64,000 bases of DNA from Tribonema minus (Eukaryota; Sar; Xanthophyceae; Tribonematales; Tribonemataceae): assembly GCA_017506865.1 (NCBI GenBank), contig JAFCMP010000553.1, positions 496,001-560,000 on the forward strand, written 5' to 3'. The first letter of the stretch is position 1. Each line of letters begins with the position of its first letter. The notes under the pieces are model-generated. The model ran no database searches. It was not told where the DNA came from and saw only the letters and a program-made list of their open reading frames with translations. Made by a program: the position numbers and the translations under genes. Positions 56,501-64,000 of the stretch are shown here, piece after piece.

Positions 56501-59500
56501 TGTCAGGCGCAACCCAGCACACACGCTGCCTTCAACCAGGGATGTAACAGAAGCAGCTGCGGAGCACATACGGCGGTAGCGCTTTCAACAAATGTCCTGC
56601 ACACAAGGCGTACTGAGCAATGAATCACTTTGAAACACTGTGTGATTAGCCGAAATGAGAGTGTAAAGTGGCAGTGAAACAAGCGCCGGCAAGGCACGTG
56701 CCAAATCAGACTTGCAGGGCTGCACCAATTGGATTAAATTGGTAGGCACTCCAACCAATTGTTCCGCGCGCGCGCAACGCGAGAGGCAGCCATCACTCGA
56801 GCGTCCATTGTCACCGTGCACTTGTTCTGCTCAATGACGGAGCGATGCGCTAAAACAATAAACTCCGAGAACATCATCTTATGTGTATGAATGAATTGTC
56901 TTCGGTTTCTTGGATTAAATAATTTGAGGCATGCTGGGCGGTGCCTTTGTTGCGAGGCGCGGCCGACCCCACCTACGACTGTAGAAGTTCATTCCCACTG
57001 TTGAAGCTCAGTCCCACACCCCCTGAGTGCTGCCACAAACTGCTGAACGCTGCCTTCACAAACTGCTGAGCTGCTGCCACTCTAGACGGCTGAGCGCTGC
57101 CATTGCAGAACTGCTGAGCGCTGCCTGCTGAGCGCTGCCGTTTCCGAACTGCTGAGCGCTGACTTAAAAAAGCTATGCGCCGTCTGTACAGAACTGCTGA
57201 GCTGTTGTGACAGAACATCTGTGCGCCGCCCGCAAGCAACTGCTGCGTGCTGCAAGAAACACAACTCTTACTCATCCTCATGCAAATTCCCCCACTGCCC
57301 CTGACTCTTCCTCATGCACATTCCCCCGTCCCCCCCCCCTCCCCCTATACCTGTGCCTGACAGAAGCAAGAGCAAGTGGACCGTGTGCAGCTGGCACTGT
57401 GCCTGCCTGACTACCAGGGCGCGGATTTGAGTAATGCCTTCGCACTGAGTCGTCAGTGGGAGAGGGACTTCAAGGCGCGCTACACCAAGGCAAGTCACTC
57501 TTTAAAACTTCTAGTTGCAAACCTCAGCACAATTTCGTTGCGTGACTTGAGCGATGCCTTTGCGCTCAGTCGCGCTACACCAAGGCAAGTCATTCTTTGA
57601 AACTCCTCCGAGCTGAGAACCTCAGCACAGTTTTTCTGAGTGATGATCGACTTCTAGGGCCCCTCCCCCCCCCTCCCCGCCCTCCCGTGCTCGTCTGTGC
57701 ATGCTGATGTGTTGGCATAACTGTCGTAACTGTCGCTTTGACACCCGCACTCATCCCCTCTGCATCAAAGCAAGCTGTCTTTGAACCTTCAATGCACGTG
57801 TCGATAACTCCCCCCCCCTCCCCCCCCCCCCCCCCCCCGCCCCTCATTCGTCTTCGTCTCTGCTGCTGCGTGAAGTTGCGTTCATGTCACAGCGGCACCC
57901 GTACTGATCCCGCCTGTGTATAGGCATCAAAGTTTTCACAAGCACTCAGCCTATATTTTCATATCACCCTTTTGCTCTCAGAACGCCCCCCCCCCCCCCC
58001 CCCCCCCCCCATACATATATATGATGTGCATGTGCATACATTCGGTGCGTGACCTGCGACGCCACTCAGACTGCGTGGTTTGCCAACCAAAATAGTGTTT
58101 GAGCACATGACTTTCTATATGATCCTGCACATGACGTACTGCGACATATCTCTAAGAGTTTAAAGTCACATCTTTCAAAAGCCGCTGTAGCCCACTCTAT
58201 CACTCTTTCACTGCCCTCTACACCATCCAAGCCTCCAAAGCGGCGGGCTTGCCAGCAGCAGCTGCGGCAGTGCTCCACCATTGGCGGCCGAGCTTGGCGC
58301 CATTACGCTTATTTGAGGCAACCGCCCTGTCCTCATCCATATTGTCAACATTGTCAGCAGTGCCATGAATGAATCTCCTCCCTCCATCCCTTCACCGCCG
58401 CGCCCTCTCTGCCGAGTCTAACCCTAACCCTAACCCTAACCCTAAAAACTCGTCACCGCATGCTCGTGTCTGGTCATCAACAGTGGCAGCATTGCCAAAA
58501 AGCAATCTTCTCCCTCTATCCCCAACCCTGTCCCAAACCGTATGGTGCGCCATCGCGGGTAATTTGCTCTCTCCATGTTCTCGTTGTTATTAATGTCAGC
58601 AGTGCCATGAATGAATCTCCTCCTGAATCCCTTCACCGTGCTGTAAACCATTCCTCTCTCTCAACCCTAACCCTAACCCTACGAAGCGCCTTCCCACTGC
58701 GCAGGCCCTTAAGGCCGGTCAGCCGTCACTGGACAGCTGGCTCGCCGGCAGCAGCAGCAGCAGCGGCGGCGGCAGCAGCGGCGGCGCAGCCGACAGCAGC
58801 AGTGCTGCGCCACTTGACCCAGCCATCAACACCGCCGCGCGCTGCGAACACGGCAGTCTGGCGCCGCGATCGCGCAAGCTGTGGCGCGCTATTAGCGCGG
58901 AGGGGTGGGCGATACTCAGGGACGTGTTCCCGGGAGCACTGGAGCTGCCGCTGCGGGACGGCGTGTGTCAGCAGTGCTCCGAAAAGGTAAGTTTTCTAGG
59001 GTTAGGGTTAGGGCTTGGGGTCAGGGTTACGGTTCGGGTTGTTACCGTGGTCGCGCAAGCTGTGGCGCGCTATCAGCGCAGAGGGGTGGGCGTTTCTTGA
59101 AGACGTGTTTCCGGGAGCACTGGAGCTGCCGCTGCGGGGCGGCGTATGTCAGCAGTGCTCCGAGAAGGTGCGGTTTCAGGGCTAGGGTAAGGGTCAAGAG
59201 TCAGGGTTAGGGTCAGGCGGGCGCTGAGCTGCGGAGCTGTCGGATAAAGGCGCGGTTTCTAGGGTTAGGATTAGGGTCTGAAGTGAGGGTTTGGGTTAGG
59301 GTTGCCGCTGCACTGCGGAGCTGCCGGAGAAGGTGCGGTTTCTAGATTAGGATTAGGGTTTGGGTCAGGGATAGGGTTAGTATTGGTGCTGTGCTGGGGA
59401 GCTGCCGCTGCGGGACAGCATGCGTCAGCAGTGTGCTGAGAACGTAAGGTTTCTAGAGTTAGGGTTAGGGTCAGGATTGAGAATGGCGACTGGCTGTCGC

Positions 59501-61991
59501 AGGAGCATCACGCTCTGCAGCAGCTCTACTTGGCGTCGCGTGTCAATCAGGGTATTGCCACCATTGTTGCCAACTTGTTAGTGTCCAAAGTAGGCTCTCC
59601 ACATCTGAAGTTGGCCCGGAATCAGCGACTGAAGGAGCCGTTACAGGGCTCCTACTTTCATCAATTCCCGCAGTTTCCAATCACAACTCGATCTACATCA
59701 TGTGCAGATTATGTACGGATTTGCAGTTGGCGAGTGCATCTGACACTGGGAGCAATGCTGCAAAGCAGCTGCTCACAGTAAATCCAAGTCAAAATTGTAA
59801 CCCTAGATGAGCACACTGCCATGGTGGCGCACGCAGGTGCAATCTCCTGCAGGTACTCCAAAAACAGATTTGAAACCATTGACAGTGCTGGCTTTGAAAC
59901 AAGCTCATGTGTCGGCACAGACACCGATGCCATGACTAAGATGCAGCTCAAAAATCTATGTTGCGAAACAAGCTGATTTATCCACACACATTGTCGTGCC
60001 GGCGTTTAGGAGCACACAACGGCGGAAGTGCGGACGGCGGTGAAGGGGCGCAAGGCGCAGGAGCACGACACTCATACTTGAGTTACCACAAGAACCATTT
60101 TTTTATTCACTTTTGACATTTTTCAATTGTGGTCGCTCTTTTATTTGCACATGGGTTCTGAATATTTCATGGTGCAATGGCTGCTTTCGCCTCTTTTTGT
60201 CGACGTTAAGGAGCACACAGCGGCGGAAGTACGGGCGGCGGTGAAGGGACGCAAGGAACAGGAGCTCGACACTCACTTCCTGAAGGACCTTCTTAAGCGC
60301 AAGCGCACGCACCCCAAGGAGTGGCTCGTGGATGAGAATGGGGCGCTCACCACGGTGTACCTTGTGGCAGGGGGGTGGCTGCAGCGGTGGCGGCGGTGGC
60401 ACCTTGACAAGCACGACACGTTTTCGGAGTGAGTGATATATATATACATTTATACCATATATATAGGGGTAGGGTTAGGGTTGACGGCACCTCGACAAGC
60501 ACGAGATGCTCGCGGAGTGAGTGATGTAGGGTTCGGGTCTGGGTCAGGGTCAGAGCTGATGGCATTGTGTGTGGCGGTACTGTGACGGACAAAGTCTCTT
60601 TGGCTGTAGACACTTCAGCTCTTTTTCTGCTTGAAGTGCATTGCAACCACGCAATAACTGTTTGGCGATGTCCGATGAGAGGTACTGCAGCATACAGTCA
60701 GGCGTATCAGCAGATGAGCCCAAAGATACCTATCATACTGCACATACTTCATACAGTGCCTTGCCTTACCAAAGTGTGGGGGCGGTGGCTGCAGCAACGG
60801 TAGCGTTTAGACAAGCACGACGTGTTCTCAGACCGAGTGATATGATGTTCTCTGCGTATGCAGGCGCGCTCGTTAGTGTGTTGCATGATGTATTCAGGTC
60901 GTGCACTGTAGGCCATCTGGTTGGTTCACGGCTTACAGGGTACAAGCGGATATATGCTGCTGAACTGCTGTTGTAACATGACTCTTGATCAGCGACTAAC
61001 GCGAAGTGCTCGATAAAGGATTAACACAAAGTATGATTCGAATTGTATCGGCGTGTTACTTGCCGCAGAGCGTAGGCACACACTTCTGCAGTCACATGAC
61101 TAGAGGTTGAGCAACTGATGCCAGCAAAGATGTACCTAATGTGCGCATTCTCATTCCAGATGAGCTGACAATACCACGGCCAATGACAATGTCTTTGCGA
61201 TTGCTGCATGCCACGCACAGGACTGGGCTTGTTGGCCACACCTCCTCTTCTGCCCCCTCTCACTCATGAATTCTGTGACTCGGTGTGTGTCAGGCAGGTA
61301 TGTACTTCAACATGAAACATGCACTTGAGTCGTATGCACACGCCATGTGCCTGAATGACTGCGCTCACCACACACACGCCGCGCACTGCACCGGTGCCAT
61401 ACTCACTCGCTGACTCACTCACTCACCCACTTACTCACTCAACCTTCACGCAGGCCCGCTACACACGCTGCACACTTCAGCAGTGTCATACTCACTCACT
61501 GACTCACTCACTCACTCACTCACTCACTCACCTTCACGCAGGCCGGCCCGTGGACAACTTCCCCCTCTTCTGCGCGCACAACCTGCTGATCATCTCGGTG
61601 GTCCATACCCACTCACTGACTGATTCGCTGACTCACTCACTCACTCATTTGCTGACTCACTCACTCACTCACTTAACCTTCACGCAGGCCCGGCCCCGTG
61701 GACAACTCCTCCCTCTTCTGCGCGCACAACCTCCTGATCATCACCCCGGATACCATGGACATGTGCATGAGGGTCTGCCAGGACCGGCAGAATATCCCCC
61801 TATCGGCAGACGCTGCGCCGCAGGTGGAGATCGTGACAGCGGCCGAGTGGCAGGGGCTGTGCGCTCAGTACGGGGAGGGGGAGGGGGGGGCGGTGAGGAT
61901 TGTGGGGGGGAAGACTATTCTCCCGCTCTCGTGTGAGGCGTGCTTGGAGGGGCGGCAGGCGCGCGAGGAAGCCGACAAGTGCACGTTCAAG
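41571..61991 (+). CDS. USP48: USP48/UBP26-type ubiquitin-specific protease, at least 17 exons, C-terminus not reached
   Basis: Exons: 41571-41781, 42902-43044, ~43316-43416, 44178-44321, 46481-46850, 48177-48407, 49328-49509, 50592-50718, 51421-51717, 52521-~52928, 53964-54132, 54829-55034, 56149-56244, 57364-57489, 58705-58986, 60211-60428, 61688-61991. Phases agree at all joins read; exon 3 and the starts of exons 3-4 are least sure. The family's RNCSDNPRCLYGLGEG segment opens the protein. The Cys box is VGLRNLGATCYLN (Cys codon 44221-44223), with QQDPSEF in exon 5. The CxxC pairs RCCKCG and MCGRC bind zinc, the His box is TSGHYVAEV (His 49469-49471) and then WFMFDDESV. Later exons match the DUSP-like parts (LVDAHWLRQWV, RCPHGRV, YRCEDCIV, LSRQWERDFK, RCEHGSL, FCAHNLLI, SCEACLEG). 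USP48 and plant UBP26 remove ubiquitin from histone H2A or H2B and other nuclear proteins. An acidic and Ala-rich linker is species-specific. The ubiquitin-like domain expected at the end is not in the window. Confidence 0.9.
42238..42370 (+). mobile_element. LINE-like 3' tail fragment C in USP48 intron 1
   Basis: Matches 27305-27430 (TGCGCATTGAGACACT, CAAGGTGTTCA, CGCAAGTC, TTTTCGCGCCCTG blocks) in the same orientation. Adds a third member to the family seen at 20.9-27.4 kb and shows the repeat is dispersed. Confidence 0.65.
43149..43190 (+). repeat. Copy of USP48 exon 2 end
   Basis: The CTCAAGGGGGAAGCAGGGGA piece with a GT-like donor repeats the KGETGEAA end of exon 2, about 145 bp downstream. 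Confidence 0.75.
43485..44055 (+). repeat. Four intronic copies of USP48 exon 4 start
   Basis: The segment coding for ALMPVGL, with surrounding text, begins at about 43485, 43680, 43857 and 44016, before the real one at 44182. Spacing is about 160-195 bp. The last copy before the exon also carries the upstream GAGAGCGGCGGCGTGCTGCC block. Confidence 0.85.
44393..45215 (+). repeat. Seven intronic copies of USP48 exon 4 end with donor
   Basis: Variants of the exon end coding for NCSTEAIADERNR, followed by GTGCGC- or GTACGC-like donors, occur at about 44410, 44562, 44684, 44845, 44928, 45067 and 45194 (position of the GATGAG block; real 44308). Spacing is about 80-160 bp. Most copies are followed within 20-40 bp by ACTTCAAGTA or AACTTGAAGTT. 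Confidence 0.9.
45596..46375 (+). repeat. Five intronic copies of USP48 exon 5 start with acceptor
   Basis: The acceptor plus the coding for QVVHALQAVFGHLQCGDASVHD recurs at about 45596, 45771, 45942, 46117 and 46294, then the true exon at 46478-46481. Intervals are about 171-184 bp, remarkably regular. Identity to the exon increases towards it, and the third and fourth copies are almost identical to each other. Confidence 0.92.
46980..47445 (+). repeat. Five intronic copies of USP48 exon 5 end, GC donor kept
   Basis: The LPIK-coding end CTGCCCATCAAG followed by GCAAGC is repeated near 46987, 47070, 47139, 47280 and 47434 with small changes. Most keep the GC rather than GT donor, as in the real junction at 46850/46851. 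Confidence 0.85.
48068..48172 (+). repeat. Poly-C tracts before USP48 exon 6, with acceptor copy
   Basis: C-runs at 48068-48084 and 48139-48172 flank an imperfect copy of the exon 6 start (GGGCCCAGACAGCAG, near 48089). The second run is the polypyrimidine tract of the true acceptor at 48173-48176. Confidence 0.85.
48466..48710 (+). repeat. Two intronic copies of USP48 exon 6 end
   Basis: Copies of the PPLLTVQLVRFEYDPEAMARRKV coding region at about 48466-48582 and 48640-48705, each with a donor-like GTGAGT or similar. The first is nearly intact except for a one-base change of frame. Confidence 0.85.
49020..49210 (+). repeat. Two intronic copies of USP48 exon 7 start
   Basis: Acceptor-like CGACCA(G) followed by TTGGACCCxG and the LMVPExP coding block, near 49034 and 49173, before the true exon at 49328. 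Spacing is about 140-155 bp. Confidence 0.85.
49629..50060 (+). repeat. Three intronic copies of USP48 exon 7 end
   Basis: TTTGGACCCTGTCAC-GGGCG followed by GTGAGCACTG-like text recurs around 49637, 49755 and 50025. The true exon end is 49509. Confidence 0.85.
50738..50860 (+). repeat. Telomere-like TTAGGG tract in USP48 intron
   Basis: About fifteen degenerate TTAGGG units with variants (TCAGGG, TTACAG, TAAGGG) starting 20 bp after the exon 8 donor. Confidence 0.9.
51772..51960 (+). repeat. Two intronic copies of USP48 exon 9 end
   Basis: Copies of the DAYMLVYCRKGYLDEEG coding block at about 51772-51830 and 51900-51950, each more decayed than the last; the first keeps GTGCG after GAG. Confidence 0.85.
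54205..54296 (+). repeat. Copy of USP48 exon 11 with donor
   Basis: Repeats the acidic VVNVDSDDDEKPEAGSDEG.D region and the GCAG/GTGA donor. Open in frame; could be a used alternative exon. Confidence 0.8.
55095..55375 (+). repeat. Two intronic copies of USP48 exon 12 end, interleaved with TTAGGG
   Basis: Copies of the AIRDLKLVTQELYFALEN coding block at about 55105-55160 and 55308-55362, each followed by a GTGAG(T) donor. TTAGGG-type tracts lie at 55062-55085, 55178-55205 and 55283-55303, between the copies. Confidence 0.88.
56104..56123 (-). repeat. CCCTAA tract before USP48 exon 13
   Basis: Three CCCTAA units on the plus strand, about 25 bp upstream of the acceptor at 56148. Confidence 0.9.
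56349..56450 (+). repeat. TTAGGG tract and copy of USP48 exon 13 end
   Basis: Six or seven TTAGGG-type units at 56349-56390 followed by a partial copy of the exon end (GAGCGAGGGCTCCG, AAGGAGGTCAGTGCAC). Confidence 0.85.
57536..57600 (+). repeat. Copy of USP48 exon 14, GC donor kept
   Basis: Shortened copy of the LSNAFALSR...RYTK coding block ending CACCAAG/GCAAGTCA, the same GC donor as the real junction at 57489/57490. Confidence 0.85.
57810..58010 (+). repeat. Long poly-C runs in USP48 intron 14
   Basis: C-runs of about 30 (57810-57840, nearly pure) and 25 (57986-58010) bases. They lie far from the next acceptor at 58704 and may be remains of polypyrimidine tracts of lost exon copies. Confidence 0.7.
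58418..58446 (-). repeat. CCCTAA tract in USP48 intron 14
   Basis: Four CCCTAA units, with three more at 58662-58681 just before the exon 15 acceptor. Confidence 0.9.
58994..59480 (+). repeat. Tandem copies of USP48 exon 15 end joined to TTAGGG tracts
   Basis: A full-length copy of the exon end (coding RSRKLWRAISAEGW to CQQCSEK, 59049-59167) and three shorter ones (ending near 59250, 59335 and 59450). Each is followed by a donor-like GTGCGGTTTCT or GTAAGGTTTCT and a TTAGGG-type tract. The exon end, donor and telomeric tract repeat as one unit. Confidence 0.88.
59995..60070 (+). repeat. Copy of USP48 exon 16 start
   Basis: TTTAG acceptor then the EHTTAEVRTAVKGRKAQE-type coding region, about 200 bp before the true exon at 60211. 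Confidence 0.85.
60466..60845 (+). repeat. Copies of USP48 exon 16 end
   Basis: Variants of the exon end (coding HLDKHDTFSE and GTGAGTGAT donor) at about 60483-60525 and 60772-60842, with a TTAGGG tract at 60466-60483. Confidence 0.8.
61400..61687 (+). repeat. CTCACT microsatellite and two copies of USP48 exon 17 start
   Basis: Three blocks of (CTCA)n/CTGACTCA simple repeat, each ending CCTTCACGCAGGCC. After the second block a clear copy of the exon start (VDNFPLFCAHNLLII coding, 61540-61600) follows; the third precedes the real exon at 61688. The microsatellite serves as the pyrimidine tract. Confidence 0.88.
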
Positions 61992-62076
61992 GTACTTCAA
62001 GTAGATGTTGAAGTGTTTTAAGTGGATACTTTATTTTTTGAAGTACATTTCATCTTATTGTGTTTATTTCGAATTG

Positions 62077-62265
62077 ATTGTGCGAGGCGTGCTTGGAGGG
62101 GTGGCCGGCGCGCGAGGAAGCTGACAAGTGCACATTCAAGGTGCGCTCACTTCAACTTGCTGTAGAAGTTCATTACGACATTTTGGTTGTGAAGAATATG
62201 TACGAGGCGTGCTGGAGGGGCGTCAGGCACGTGAGGAAGCCGACGAGTGCACGTTCAAGGTGATG
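62077..62265 (+). repeat. Two intronic copies of USP48 exon 17 end
   Basis: EACLEG...REEADKCTFK coding copies at 62080-62141 and 62203-62262, with GTGCGC and GTGATG donors; real end 61991. Confidence 0.88.
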
Positions 62266-62329
62266 CACACTTGAACTTACTTCAAGTAGATACTCGAAGT
62301 AGACATAACATATGTACATGCTGACGTAA

Positions 62330-64000
62330 TCACCTCAAAACTTTGCTGGCCCAGCGCGAGCTCACTATTGGCGGTGCGCCTGTTAAGCCGCGCTCTGTCG
62401 GCGAGACATAACATATGTACATGCTGACGTAATCACCTCAAAACTTTGCTGGCCCAGCGCGAGCTCACTATTGGCGGCGCGCCTGTTAAGCCGCGCTCTG
62501 TCGGCGAGGCGGAGATTGTATCACTCGCGCGAGGCAGCCGCGGCGCAGGTGTAGGTGCTAAGCCAGGTGAGGTAGACGCCTACCCTGCGGTACGACTTCA
62601 TGCTCAAAACGTGCAGGCTGACCCTGAGAGCTTTGATTTGACATACGGGCTCGCGAACGAGTCGGCCGCGCATGCGTCGGGCGCTCTTGTTGACCGCTAA
62701 CATTGCTGAAACGAAAAAACATGATCAACACGCCAAAAGAGCATGCGAAGTACCCCAAGTTGTAGTAGTGCACGGTCATCGCCTGAGCGTTGAACTGGCT
62801 GCACGCCTGAAGTTTGAAGTTGAAGTTGAGGAGCAGGCTTCTGCGCCGTGCCGGATTCGAGGCGGGCAGTAGCCTCCGCCATAGCCTCCTCGCGAGGATG
62901 CCCCTGCTCCAAAAGCTGTGCGAGCATCTCCTCATACGGCCCGCCCAGACTGCTTGAGCGTAGCGAGGCGTGTCGCACTGCTACTCCTCTTTAATTCTCC
63001 AGCGCCACCGGCTGCCTGCAGTATACCTTCAAGTTGAGTCACAGCCTGGCAGTGCTTGCACTGCTTGAACTGAGCAACTTGAAGGCGCGCACTACTCCTA
63101 CTAGTAGGACTCATCTCAGTGAGCTAACCACCTGCTACCTGCGGCTCTCATGGCTCGCTCGGGCACCTGTTTGAACATCAGCGACGTGCGAGCATCGGTC
63201 ATTTTTAAGTGGCGAGGCAAAGCGCTGCATGTCAGACCGCGCGCGCGTCACCATCTCCACATCTCGCTCGAGCGAATCACCAGACTCGTCCTCGTGCACC
63301 ATTGCATCTTTGAGTGCTGGGGTGAGCCCCCTGAGCAGAAGTAAACTTTGAAATTTCATGCACAAGTCGGCAGCGCTCAGCGGAAGGGTCATTCAGCGCG
63401 CGGCACTGGTTCCACAAGGACATTAAGCGCATGGCAAACATGTCCGGCGCCTCGTCCCTGGTCATGCGGCTCTCAGACAGCTTCTTGCGCGTGGCTTCTT
63501 AGGGTTAGGGTTAGGGTTAGGTTGGGTTACGGACTCAGTCAGGAGCAGGCGGAAGAGCACATTGCGTTGTTCACCGTAGGTAAGCTCCGCAAAAGGCACC
63601 CTCACCTGCCTCCCCTCGCGCACTACAACTTCTGGCACTTCGCATACTCTCTTGGCCTGCTGGTCATGGTTTTTTGCCTTAGCAATTTTAGCAGCCAACA
63701 AGAGCGCCCGCCGCATGCGCGGCCAACTCGTTCGCGAGTTCACATGTGAAATCAAAGCTCTCAGGGTCAGCCTGCACGTTTTGAGCATCAAGTCGTACCG
63801 CAGGATAAGCGTCTACCTCACCTGACTTTACGCCTACAGCTGTGCCGCGGCTGCCTCGGGCGAGTGACAACATCTCCGCCTCGAGCTCGCTGACAGAGCG
63901 CGGCTTAACAGGCGCACCGTAAATAGTGAACTCGCGCTGGGCCAGCGAAGGTAGGGTTACGGGTAGGGTTAGGGCTAGTTGCAGGCCGCGCACGAGCACG
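62330..64000 (-). mobile_element. Gag-like retroelement fossil with inverted partial copy, runs off right edge
   Basis: Minus-strand frames encode a gag-like protein: REFTIYGAPVKPRSV, GEVDAYPAVRLDAQN, EVVVREGRQVRVPFAEL, APDMFAMRLMSLWNQCRAL and LLLRGLTPALKDAMVHEDES. The first part (63.65-64.0 kb) has an inverted relative on the plus strand at about 62340-62770, whose own start is duplicated (62340-62403 and 62444-62510). The element looks broken with several breaks, and telomere-like tracts (63500-63522, 63951-63976) lie within it. It differs from the gag of the 28-37 kb element. It probably sits in or beyond the last introns of the USP48-like gene. Confidence 0.5.

Noticed and set aside
1-64000. 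tRNA, rRNA or other structured RNA genes
   Set aside because: No cloverleaf consensus, B-box-like pair or rRNA core was noticed on either strand, though a covariance-model search could not be run.

Overview
The window looks like nuclear DNA of a unicellular alga or related protist. It has intron-rich genes with short exons in long introns, GT-AG plus several GC-AG introns, short TTAGGG-type telomere-like tracts scattered through introns, GCPWD-type ankyrin repeats and a C-x2-C-GG repeat protein of a kind common in algae. I cannot place it further; a prasinophyte or haptophyte-like lineage is only a guess. Exon boundaries below were read by eye from splice signals, reading-frame phase and remembered family sequences.

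Left part (1-5.9 kb): relics. There is a decayed minus-strand ankyrin fragment running off the left edge, a minus-strand fragment with a relative at 37.9 kb, and otherwise no recognisable gene. From 5.87 to 16.49 kb a minus-strand gene encodes an AFG1/LACE1-type mitochondrial AAA+ ATPase that carries a C-terminal EF-hand module. It is head-to-head with a plus-strand gene (16.5-19.7 kb) for a charged coiled-coil protein. From 19.7 to 28.4 kb come pieces of a LINE-like retroelement in both orientations, a ~180-bp tandem repeat, and an ankyrin-repeat gene (24.8-25.85 kb) whose last repeats lie beyond a stop codon.

From 28.4 to 37.2 kb lies a Ty3-type LTR retrotransposon fossil with Gly-rich gag, a 210-bp tandem repeat, protease, integrase and chromodomain. 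The next stretch (37.2-41.5 kb) holds a short hypothetical frame, a seven-unit Cys-repeat protein gene and a ~100-bp tandem repeat. From 41.57 kb to at least 61.99 kb a plus-strand gene of at least 17 exons encodes a USP48/UBP26-type deubiquitinase; its ubiquitin-like C-terminus is not seen before the window ends. A broken gag-like retroelement with an inverted partial copy occupies the right edge (62.3-64 kb).

The most striking feature is not a gene. In all three long intron-bearing genes, nearly every intron is filled with several decayed tandem copies of the neighbouring exon edge, with its splice site, often spaced by about 160-200 bp. Telomere-like tracts are interleaved with these copies, and in one place a telomeric palindrome sits inside an exon copy. 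This suggests that introns here grow by repeated local duplication of splice-junction segments together with capture of telomere-like repeats. I did not find a description of this mechanism from memory and could not search for one.
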